Under the pieces are notes generated by a model that made no database searches, was not told the DNA's origin, and saw nothing but the letters and a program-made list of their open reading frames with translations. A stretch of 64,000 bases of DNA, from positions 2,191,701 through 2,255,700 of the forward strand of contig NW_026947514.1 of the NCBI RefSeq assembly GCF_034190915.1, written 5' to 3'. Made by a program: the position numbers and the translations under genes. Origin of the DNA: Cavia porcellus (Eukaryota > Chordata > Mammalia > Rodentia > Caviidae). Below are positions 36,601-48,600 of the stretch, piece by piece; within the stretch, counting starts at the first letter, position 1; each line of letters opens with the position of its first letter.

Positions 36601-39600
36601 TCCCAGGGCTGCGCACCGAGGACACCCTGCCACTCCCTTCCAGCTGTCACTGCTTTTTACTGTTTTCAACAGTGAATGTGCTGTGAGCACTCTGGCACAC
36701 ATACATGCTCCAGAGCACAGGTGAAAGAGTCAACTGAGCAGATTTCCAGTGTGAAACTGCTGGGTCTGCCCACGAGTACATTCAAGTTGAGAAAACAATT
36801 CCAGGCTGTCGTCTGTGTGACTGTGCTGCCCGCACATATCCAGAATTTGGGTTCTCAGTTCTCTGGGTCCCACGTCTGCGTCAACGCTCAGCCGCCCACC
36901 AGAATTCTGAAGGAAGAGGTTCAGGGTGGTCCTCAGCCTGGCTGACCCCACTCTAAACTATTGCTCAGCTTTCCTTTCCTTCTTGTTTTTCTTTCTTTCT
37001 TTTTACCGGTACCGGGGATCGAACTCACGACCACCTACTTGCAAGGCAGGTGCTTATGCCGCTGAGCTAAACCCCCATCCCCTATCCTTTCCTTCTTTTT
37101 GTTTTGCTTTTTGAGACAGGTCTCGCTTGCTCTGTAGTTCAGGCTGGCCTTGAGCTCCCTCTGCAGTTTCCTGAGTGCTGGGATTACAGGCTGCGCCACC
37201 ACGCCTGGCTAGTTCTCACATTTTCAACTGCAGCGACAGCACTGGCTTTAGAGAGAGACCCCCACACCGCCCCACCGCCCACTTAAAAGCGGCACCATCT
37301 GGATCTCAGCCTCCCAGCCTGTAACAGCCAGCACAGGACTCCCTGCTCCAGGCAGAGTGTGGACTGAAAGGGAAATATATGGCAAGCAGAGCAAGAGACG
37401 CCTGAGATCCCTCTGTTGCCTGCGAGGAGCTGCCTGGGCCCGCATGGTCACCTAGGAAGCTCACCTTCACTGGGCCCATACCAGGCCCCGTTCCTAACCC
37501 TGACACACATGGCAGGCCTGCACCAGGCTGGGGGCTCCCCTGGACCTGCCGGAGCTGGCAGAATTTATGGGGGGTTCTCTGCATGTCATCGTCTTGCTAG
37601 GTCCTCAGTAACTAAATCCCTCTAGCTGGGTAAGGACGATGTTTCAGGTTCAGCTTTGCACAAAGATCAGCAGAGCAATCTACAAGGGGTCTGTTTCGCT
37701 TTGGTTTCTTCACAGTGCTAGGGACTGAACTCTGAATGCTCCCCAGTCCTTTTTAAAACTGATTTTGAGACAGGGTCTCGCTAAGCTGCTCAGGCTGGGC
37801 TCCAATGTGCAGTCCTCAGCCCCAGCCTCCCAAGTGCTGGCCCTGGTTACAGCTGGGGACCAACATGTCCGGCCCAAGAAGGATCCCACAGACAGCTTTC
37901 AGGGACTGACTGCGGCCTCCAGCACATTCAGGGAGTACCGGGGACACTCAAGAGGCGGCTCTGTGCCCATCCCTCCTGCCCTTTTGGTCAAGCCAACTTC
38001 TGTTTTGTTTTTTTTTTTTCCCCAGCCAACTTCTGCTTGGTGATTCCTGATGTTTTCAGTACTGGGAACAGAGCCCAGGGTCTCCGCATGAGCTACATCC
38101 TCAGTCTTATTTTACTCTGATACAGGACCTCGCCAAGTTGTCCAGGCTGGGCTGGAACTTGTGCTCTTCTTGCCTCAGCCTCGTGGAGTGCCTGGATCCT
38201 AGGTGGATGCCACAGGGCCAGGCTTGGAGACATAGTACTTAAATGTTTTTTCTATTTATGAGACTCCGTACAGGCTGGTCCCTTCTGTCTGGATTGGTTT
38301 CTCTTGTGTGGTTGGAATAGCGCCTGACTGGAATAGCGCCTAAGCACACCGGGGAAAGGTTCCCATGCCTACCGGGACTCCACGCCACAGGGCAGGAGGA
38401 CAGTCTAAGGGGCAATGCAGGGTGCAGCCTGGGTGAAAGGGCCCAGCTCCCCCTCCCCCGCCCAGCAGATACCACAGCAAGGCTCTGCCAGGCAGGCCAG
38501 GGCCAGCTCTGGGCAGCTGTAGCCCAGAGCGCGGCCAACTTTGAGAGGCAGATGCACGGGGACAGAAGCTGAGGGAGGCGCCAGCGGCTTTCTGGGTATA
38601 GGACTCGTGCACCATGGACAGAGGAGAATAAACCACTGTGCTACTGCTGGCCATGGCACTTAGGGACAGTGGCAAGCACCAGGGTGACCTCACTGTCCTC
38701 CCCTGGTACCACCAGCTGTGCTGCCCCCTCCCTCACCCTCTGTGCCCTGGCCCAGTGCCACCTGCCTACCCATGAGGAAGGAGGAAGATGGGAGTCCCTC
38801 GGCCCTCAGCCTGTGGCTGTGCCACCCCCCCCCACCCCTGCTCCTTGTCCCTTCTGCCCTGTTCCCACTCTCTGACAAACTGGCAGCAGAGGGTGACAGG
38901 CTGGTTTCCTGGCTTTGTCGAGGAGGGGTCTACTGGGGAAGGAACACAGGCAGACTCCGGGGTGGAGCCCTGCGGCTCCCTGTACTGCCTCACCACAGAG
39001 TGCACGTGCGGGCTAGCATGAGCCACCAGGTACCCCTGAGCCAGGTGGGTGGCTGTAGCCCAAAGCTGGTACACAAGACACCCAGGGGACCTGAGGGCCA
39101 CTCTGTCCCAAGAGAGCCGAGCACTCACACAGCTCACCTCTTCCTGGCCTGTGTCCCGATCTGCCGGACAGACTTCTCCTCGGTGTAGAAGAGCAGACTC
39201 CGCTGCAGGGTAGACACCAGCAGCACCTTCTGGCTGTAGTCCAGCTGCACGATGGACGCCGGCTCCTCCAGCACCAGCAGTGAGCTGCAGAGCCCCTGTG
39301 GACAAGCCGGAGCAGCCTGTGAGCTGCCTGCTTTCCTCTGAGTCGGGGTCAGGTCAGCCCATGGCGGAGCATCTGGTCAAATCACCCCCATCATGTCACC
39401 TCAGGCTTCATACGGGTCACTTAACAGTGTGCGTCATTTCTCTTAAAATGCTCTCAGTGAGTACTTCTCAGAGGAACCCACAGATTTCAACAGAAACACG
39501 CCACGCCATGTGTGTTGATTGTTCTATTATAAAACAGTGAAGACTGGGGCAGTGACCAGCTCTCCTGCTGTGGTCTCCTCAGAAGACTTCAAGGCCAACA

Positions 39601-42600
39601 GGGGACAATCATGCCAGCTCCAAGGGGCACAGGAAAACAGGTGGTCAGAAAGAAGTCACCCTGGTACTACACACATCAGGTGGTATTAATATAAAACTGT
39701 TTCCCTGGTGCGCAGTACATTCTAGCAGGCGTTCCAGTACTGACACTTTGTCATGGTACAGAAGGCCCCTTCTGCAAACCACTCTTCTCCTAAAGTAACA
39801 CTGCTGCGAGCCAGGTGACGTACAAGTCTGAGCCGAGCTTAGGCTAGTCTATCAACTCAGTGAGAGTCTATCTCAACATGAAACATAAATAGGACTGGGG
39901 ATGGAACTCAGGGCAGGCCCTGCCTCACCCCTCAGTCCAAACAAAAGGAAAAAAAGGGCTGCAACATTTGAGTAGTGAAGGGAAGCTCTGGATGGACTCA
40001 TTGCTAAAATGCACATGGGGAAATTCACCATTTTTAGACACACAATTCTATGATTTCTGACAAACGTAGTTATGTAACTGCTACCACATTCGTCAGTGGT
40101 GGAGAACTCAGACCCAGCGCTGAGGAATCTGAAGGCAGCATCTGCCCCTGCCGGTGCAACACTCAGTAGAATGCAGGTCCAAGTCTCTAATGCAGCAGCC
40201 TGGGACATACACAAACTGCATTTTGCAGCAGGCACACGCGCGTGTGCAGGGTCCTCGCATCCTGCTGGGCCTCACGGCCACAGGCAGGAGCGGCTCTGAG
40301 TTTCTCACAGGTGTGAGGAGTAAGAAGGGCACTAGAGTGCAGGGGACCCTGATGCGGGGAAAAAGAGGTCGGCTCTGCCTGAGGCTCTGAGGCCCTCTCC
40401 AGGCAGCACGGGGCACGCTCGCCCCAAGGTTCTATCAGCCCTTCGTGCTGATGGGCTGGGGCACCAGGCCCCTCACTACCACACCTGTGTGGCAAACCCA
40501 GGCCTCACTGAAGAACCCTCATGCACAAAGCGATGACAGACAGGGATTTCTGCACAGGTCGTGATACAACAGGATGTGCACATGCAGCCCTTCTGCACAC
40601 CGAAGCTTGCAGATTCTCTTGAGGAAAAGCCCTGCCCCTCACTGGAGCTGGGGTAAGCCGGCTGCTTTTTTCACAGAGAACCCTTGGGATGTGAAATACC
40701 ATAATTATTTAAACGTGGGTATTTGGAGACGTTTCCAAAAAGGGAGCCTAGGCCTGAGGATGTAGCTCAGCGGTGTAAGTGCCTGCCTGGCAAGTGTGAG
40801 GCCATGAGTTTTATCCCCAGTACCAAAAAACCCAAAACGAGCAAACAAGCGAGCCTATCACTTCAAGAACAATGAGTGATAGTGTTATTCCCAAGTGAGG
40901 ACAGAGTTCTGAAACCTCTGCCTTGCCGATGGCACAAACTGGATGGTGAATCCCAGCACCCGGGAGGCTAAGGCAGAGGAATCGTCATGAGTTCAAAGCC
41001 GGGCTGAGCCACACAGCAACCCTTTGTCTTAAAAGTTTAAAATCTCCCAGAAACCCAGTGTGAACACCTGGCAGTCACACGCTGTCCACGACATGAGGAC
41101 AGGACCGGACTGAGCTGGGAAAAAGCCGCAGAGCAAAGCAGACTGGGGGCCCACCTGCCCACCTGCAGCGTCAGCTCCACCCCGTGCCCAATCTGTACAG
41201 GAGCCACTGCCGTGCACCTCCGCAACCTCCACTCCTCCTGGGCTCAGGCACACGCCTGCGGGAGGCCAGCGTTTAGCTACACTATGTGGCAGGTGGAATC
41301 CGGATGCCGGCCTCACCTCCTAAGCCAGCTGTGTTTTTCCGTCCTTCTTTCATTTTCTTGGTACTGGGAATTGAACCTAGAGCCTTCACCCTGAGCTCAT
41401 CTCCAGCCCTTTTTAAGATTTTTTATTTTGAGACAGGGTCTCATTAAGTTATCTGGGCTGGTCTTGCACTTGGATCTTCTTGCTTCAGCCTCCCACAATG
41501 GTGGGACTGCAGGCGTGCACCACCCGGCCTAGCTAAGCCAGGCATCAGAGATTCCTAAAAACATCAACTAATGTCTTCTCATTTTTAAACTATTTTTTGT
41601 TTTGTTTTATTTTTGTTTTTTTGGGAGTTTGGGTCTCACTATGTAGTCCAGACTGGTCTCAAACTTGTGGCAATCCTCCTGCCTCAGCCTCCCACATGCT
41701 GGGATTACAGGTGTGTGCTACTGCACCTAGTCTTCTCGTCTGTTTTTTTTTTTTTCCCCCGGTACCGGGGATCGAATTCATGACTGTCTGCTTGCAAGGC
41801 AGGTGCTTATGCTGCTGAGCTAAATCCCCAGCCCCTACTCATCTGTTTTTACATAGGTATTTTTATTTTAAAGATGGTATCTATGCCAATATGTAATGGC
41901 CTTATTATTTCATATTACAATTAATATTAAAAAACTCCTCCAACTTTATTTCCAGCGCGGTCAATTTGATAGACACGACACAGGGTCTATCTTTAGACCC
42001 TTGGTCATCTCTTTAAGAGCACAGAGACACCCAAAACCAAGGGCTGAGGACTCCGTGGCTGCGCTTGTGCCACGGCCACCTGGGCCACATCCTGCCCCGT
42101 CCTGCCCTGCCCTCCGTTCCCTTGGAGACTACAGGTGAGTCCTCCATCTGCTGGACACCAACCTCTGTCACAGGAAGGCCTGGAAAAAGGTTGGCTGTGC
42201 TTCTGCTCACCTTTCAAGCAATCAGGGGTGGTAATAGCGTCTTCTCTTTTCTAAGTAGCAGTGGTAAGAACAGCACAATGAAAATAGTGTTTCACATAAG
42301 GGTAAGTGCTATCCACAGCCAGGCACAGTAGCATGAGTGTAACCCCGAACTCTGGGAGGCTGAGGCAGGAGGCTCACAAGTTCGAGCCTGGCCTCAGTGA
42401 GTAGCTGGGGATACAGTTCAGTGCAAAGGCCCTGGGCTCAATTCCTAGCACTTAAATCGAAGGGTGCGCTAGCACTTAAAAGAAAGAAACAACAGCTAGA
42501 TGTGTTTACGCTGATCTGAATACTCACGACATCTACACAAATCAAGACAGCACAAGGTACCCATTAAGACGCACAGTTCTTACGCATCAGGAACAGCTTG

Positions 42601-45600
42601 AGGTACAGTGAGTGTTGCAGCAGGCCAATGTAAGTCAGAGACAACGCAAGTCAGTGTTTACAAAGCACTGGGAAGATCGGGAAAGAAAGCGTGGCCGATC
42701 ACAGTTGTGACAAGAAATGAACAACAAACTACTTTTAGGTCGGAATTATCTGGTGGTGAAACACTATTCTGCTTAAATGGTTATGTTTTGATCTGTGCTG
42801 TTTTGCTGTTATGCCCTCTTTTTTCTCAATCTCCACTCCATTATTTACTTTTTTATTTTTATCCGTTTAATTAAAGGGAAAAAAATAGCAGGATATAATA
42901 TAGTAACCCACTTTGACTTTCTATTATCTCGATTTGAAGCCCTGTATTACTCTCACCATCTTGTTTCTGACTGATGTTCCCCTATTCTGTTTTGATGGAT
43001 AGTATCAGGTTTGAAAGTTTAGGCATCAGCTGTGAAGATAATGAGATTCATTATAACGCCCATTCTCGTTGACTTTTATCTACTTTTGAAGACCTACAAT
43101 GTCTCCAATGTTTTGGTTTTGTCGGTTTTGTTCTTTACTATTTTGTTCAATTGTATTATAACTAATGATATAGGCAATTCTATTAGAGATAGCAGGAGGC
43201 ATTATGGTAACCATTGTTGATCACCTTGTATTATGTCTTTATATTATCTATTATGTCCACCCTTTTGACTTGACTGATTCTGTCCTGTTATGTCTCATTT
43301 GGTTTTACTCTCTTCCAAAAAAGCAATAAGAACCGTGGGAGCAATGAAACCCAAAATGTGTAATAGTCATGGTACAAAAGAGAGGAAAAGAAAGTGCTCC
43401 AAACTATATAACTGCATGTATATTTAAGTGTGTAAGATAGAAAATGATATCACAGAGTTTTATTGGATCATTGAACAGAACTGTTTGCAGTATCATTGTT
43501 GGAATGTCCACTCTACAAGCTTTAATTTTGTGACTTGAACAATTATTTTTAAGATGGCAATATGTAATCCATTAACTAGTGATTTCCTACTGTTCATTTT
43601 TTTCTTCTATAAATCTGTATAACTTGTACCCTTTCACTTTTTTTTTCTTTTCTCCTTAAATAAAAAAAAAAAAAAATTAAAAAAAAAAAAAAAAAAAAGA
43701 AATGAACAACAGCCACGCAGACCAGCCACACAGGCCCCCAGACACACACGCTCGCCCCCCGTGGGAGCGGGGCAGGGGCAGTGACCCTGCGAGCCATGTC
43801 ACCTGGTCCAGATCCAGAAAGGAGCACACGATCTTCCCTCGGTCGTCCCCTGAGAACAGCTTCATGCCATTGGGGCTCCAGGCCAGCGCTGTGATGCTGT
43901 TTCTGTGAACCCCGGTGACGTCAAACCTCCGGAGCTGTGGCAGCCAGTGAAACACAAGGCAGGGGAACGCGTGAGCGTGGGCTCGGCTGTGTGGTCGTGG
44001 CTCCCCTTCCCAGGAGCAGTGGCTCCATCTGCCCGCCTGGGGCCCCAGGCCTGGAGGTGCTCTGCCTACTGGCTGCCAAGGGCCCATGCGGGAATAAAAG
44101 AGCTGCCACCTAGAATCAGCGCAGAACTGCGCTTTTCTGAGCATGTATCTGCTAGGTGTGGGACAGTTTCATGGTGGTGAGTGTCTGTTACCCCAGGACT
44201 CAGGACGCTGAGGCAGTGGCATCCCTGGGAGCTAAGAGGCCAGCCGAGGATACATGGTGAGATCCTGTCTCAGAAAACACAGTAGGAGCAAAACCCCATG
44301 CAGAATGTGCTGGGCAGCGAGGAGGCACTGACACAGCGCGCACCCACCTGTTTGTTCCGTCCTGGCAGAGAGGACACCAGCTGGAAGACAGCGACCCTTC
44401 CGGAGGCGGTACCCGCGGCCACCAGGTCGTCAAAGCAGCTCAGCAGCTTCACCACAGTGATGGACTCCGTCTTCCCCTGCAGGAGCCAACAAACCTTCAG
44501 AGCAGGCTAACTGGGGCGATGGCAGCTTTCCAATGGGAAACAGGGCTGACAGCGCAGGAGGAAAGCACCTCAGGGCAGGCACAGCCCACGTTCCCGAAGA
44601 CCATCAGGGTTGGGAAAGGCCCTTCCCCTCCTAGCGTTCCTGCCCTTAAGTTACATTTCAATAGAACATAAAGTTATCAAATCAACTTTTTTGTTAAAAT
44701 GGTACTGTGGCTTGAACCCAGGACCTTTATACTCAGCTACATCCCCAGCCCCTTTTCTTTAAATCTTTTTTTGAGACAGGGTCTCACTGAACCCCCAAGT
44801 GGCCCAGCTGGGCTTGAACTTGAGACCCTCCTGCCCCAGCCTCTGAAGCTAGGATGACAGGCACAACTACCTGGCCCGGCTTATCATATCCTTCACTGTT
44901 AGGGAGCTGTACAACCATCACCCCTTCACCACCGAAATCCCTCCCATCAACCGATCCCTATCCTCCCTCTCGCAGGACCCCCCTCCCCCCCAGTTCGATA
45001 GTGCTCTGTGGCCCAAGGAGGGTCACACAGGCACCCTCCTTTCTCTGCCCGCTGTAAGGGGCTGGGGATTTAGCTCAGTGGCATAAGCGCCTGCCTTGCA
45101 AGTAGGCAGTCGTGAGTTCAATCCCTAGTACCGATAAAAAGGAAAAAGACAAAAAAAAAAAAAAAAAAAAGTCTCTCTGCCCGCTGGAACCCAAGGTCCT
45201 GGGGCTCAGGTTCCCCCTGCCCTAAGGGCACAGGGACATATGGCTGTGATGTGTGAGCCAGGACCCTGCTGTCCTAATGTGCTCACAGAGGCACATGACT
45301 ATGAATGTCTTTTCAGGCCCAGGGCCACTTCCCTTGGGCTTGTGTTCACAGTGGAGCTGCTGGCTCCAACCACTGCTCCCTCTTCAACTCGCTCTGTCCC
45401 GCGGCTCTGGGAAGCGAGCCCGGCCCCTCACGCCCAGCCAGCTCTGGAGCCCTTTTCATTTTTAGTGTGGACAGGCTCTCACCAAGCTGCCAGGCTGCCC
45501 TAAAACTCTGACCATCCTGCCTCAGCCTCTTAAGTGGCTACAGTTACAGCTTTATTTTTAATTTTTGAGGGATCACCAGTTTCCTAAAGCAACTGAACTA

Positions 45601-48600
45601 CATCCCGACCAGCACTGTGCAAGGCTCCGTTTCCCACACCCCAGGTTTCCCACATCCCAGCCAAGGTGTGTGGTTTCAGTTCTGTTTCTTTTTACAGCAG
45701 GCGTCCTGGTAGGGGGGCGCTGCAGCAGTTCTGTCTAGGTCTCCTGAGTGACTAGGGTGGGGGGGAGTGGCTCTTCACAGCTTGGGTCTCTAGAGAAGTG
45801 ACTGCTGGAGTCTCATGCCCAGTCTCAGCTTGCTTCCATACATTCTGGATATAAACCCACTACCACAGCTGGATGCAGTGGCACACGTCCATGATCCTGA
45901 TACTTGGGAGGCTGAGGCAGAAAGACTGCTGCCAATTCAGGCCTGACTGAGGCTAGAGTTCAAGGCCAGCCTGAGTTATACTGCAAGACCCTGGCTCAAA
46001 AAAAAAAAAAAAAGTCCTTTTGCATATATCATTTGTAAATATATGGAGCAAACATTTCTCCCATTCTGTGAGCTGCCTTTTTAGGCTGCTGCCAGTGACT
46101 TCTGAAGAACACATTTTCGAAATTTTCACAAAGCTCAAATTTTCTTACTGCTTGTAACTGTGATGTCATAGCTAAGAAACTGCTGCCGAATCCAGCGTGT
46201 CATACTTTCACACTTCTGTCTGTAGCGCAGGGTAGGCAGGGACAGACTCCACATGCAAGTGCCCGATTTTCCAGCGCTGTGGGAAGACCCGCCTGCCCGC
46301 CTACTCCCACTCCTCCCAGACGCCACTGGACCACACGTGGGTTTACTCTGGGGCTTCTCCCCACTCGTGGGGTCCACATGATTGTCTTCATTACCAGCCT
46401 CACACTGATTTTTAGTGAGTTTTAAATTTAGTATGTGTGAGATCTCAGGCTTTAGTCTTCCTCCAGGTTGTTTGGGATTTGGGATCCGTCATCCACTGAG
46501 ACCCCACATGAATTTCAGGATGGGTTCTTCTGTTTTTGCACACACTTGTAGACGTTTTCACAGACCCCGTGCTGAGTGGATTCATCATGAGGAGCAGTGC
46601 ACACATCTTAGCTGTCACGTCTGTGTCTCTGACAACACAGGGGCACCCATTCTTCACCTGTAACCTTTCATCTCCTTAGTTATACCTAAGTGTGTTATTC
46701 TTCTTGATGCTATTTTAAATGAAACTGTTTCCTTAATTTCAGATTGTCCACAGTGTTTAGAAATACAATTTTTGTTTTTTTGGTACCGGGGCTCAAATTT
46801 ACAACCTGGAGCTTGCAAGGCAGGTGCTTACACTGCTGAGCTAAACCCCCGGCCACAACTTAGTTTTGAGTTGTCTTTGTGTGCTGCTACATAAGAATTT
46901 GTCAGTGCAAACAAAAATTCTGGGTGGAATATTCACAGTTTTCTCTATGTAAAATCGCATCACTGGACACGATGGTGCACTCTGGGGGCTGAAGCAGGAC
47001 TTTCCAGCTTTCCCCCATGGAACATGGTGCACTCTGCAAGCTTTGCCTGGAGACACTCATCATGTTGGGGGAGAAGTCTTGTGAATCCTAGCTGGGTGCT
47101 GAACCCATCAAAGGCTAGCCGAGTGGCCGTGTGACCGACAGTGCAGCTGACTGTCCCTGTACCCAGGAGTAAATTCCATTCTGGTCACAGTGGAGAAGAA
47201 GCCTGTCCACCTGCGGCTGAGTGCAGTCACCAGGCTCCTGTTCAGAACTTTTGCGCCCGTGTTTGTAAGGTATACATTCCTTGCAGTTTTCTTTTCTCTG
47301 GTGTGTTTGTCTCACTTTGTTATCAAAGTAATTCTGGCCTCCTGGGATGAGTCAGGAAGTGAGAAAGGGACCAAGAGATGGAGGAGGAAAGGAGAAGCGA
47401 TGTGGGCAGAATGAAGACGCCATTTGTCAGCACCATGCAGCACACTCGTCCCAGCCCGACAGCCTCGTGCTGCTGCTGCTGCTGCTGCTGAGGAGCCTCT
47501 CTTCACCATGCTGAGGTCCCGTATGTGACACCTCATTTTCCCCTTGCTTTCAAGCCTCTCTCTGCCTCTGGCTCCTGAAAGCTTCATTAGAACATGCTTG
47601 GTGTGAGTTTCTTGTGGTTCAATCTAGTTGGCGTTCACTGAACTTGGGCGGCCGTATTTGTGCCTTTTGTCAAAGCCAGGAAATTCTGAATTGTTTCTGC
47701 CCCAAAAGCTCTTTGCCTACTGTGACTCCCACAGAGATGTGTCCACCTGACAGCCACAGGTCCCTGTGCTGGGTCTACTTCCCTTCACGTGTATTTCTGT
47801 CTTCCTCAGACCTGACCATTTCAGTTGTTCTGTTTTTTAGTTGTTCTTGCGTTCTGTCTCTTGCCTGCTCATACCTGCCTTTGAAGCCCTTGGTGAATTT
47901 TACATTTCAGTCTGTGCTTCCGATCTTCCTTCAGTTTCTCGGGAACCCTGAGGCTGCTGTCTTTAATCCCTGCAGCAGGTCCACCAGCTGGTCTGGTCTC
48001 TTCCAGGGCGTCTCTGCAGCTTCTCCCCACCCCAGCTGGGCCACAGCCCTGTTTCCTTGTGCCCAGGGGGCTCCCTGGCTAACATTAGATGGCTGAGTCC
48101 AACAAGGAGGCTCTTCAGGAAACCAGTTCCTTCCTCTCCAGAGCTCCCAGGCCTCCTGAGAACCTCAGTATTTCTGTCACTGAGTGGTCACAGCTGTCTC
48201 GGTGCTGAGGGTCAGCCTGGGGCATAAAATAAGGTTTTCTATAGGTTTTTTTCTGGGTTGACGCCTCTTCCTGGCCAGGCAGAGTTATCTCCCAATTTCC
48301 TCCTTACATGTAGCTACTTTTCAATGTTTTATTCTTTAATGTCCAGTTCCCAAAAAGGGAGAGAAAATCCAACCAAGTGGGAAAAAGCTGAGAGTTCTTT
48401 GAACACCCCAGAAGTCACCCCAGCTGGAGAGGCAGGGGCAAACGGCAGCAGCAATGGCTGGCCATATTTCTGCTGTGCCTATGTGACCAGAAGACTGACC
48501 AGACCTAAGACACCAGCTGTGGGAGGAAGCGGCTGCTGTCCATGGGCACAGGGCGGGTGACAAACTCAAACGGACTGCATTACCTACAGCTAGCATCTCA

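Larger units (their letters stand above)
35723..39137 (-). other. TECPR2: TECPR2 intron 5 (3,415 bp)
   Basis: Holds an ancient L1-type 3' segment (36370-36850), ID copies (36153-36235 plus, 36995-37082 minus) and reverse B1s (37085-37215, 37710-37870, 38040-38225). 35,780-36,080 and 38,230-39,130 are GC-rich with nothing recognised. Confidence 0.8.
39296..43802 (-). other. TECPR2: TECPR2 intron 4 (4,507 bp)
   Basis: Contains the 971-bp A-tailed insertion (42726-43696), a young reverse ID copy (41748-41835) and several B1/ID SINEs. 39,300-39,790 and 40,000-40,740 show nothing recognised. Confidence 0.8.

Noticed and set aside
38766..39305. 179-codon minus frame over exon 5
   Set aside because: Different frame from the conserved protein; the true exon-5 frame is shorter and matches TECPR2.
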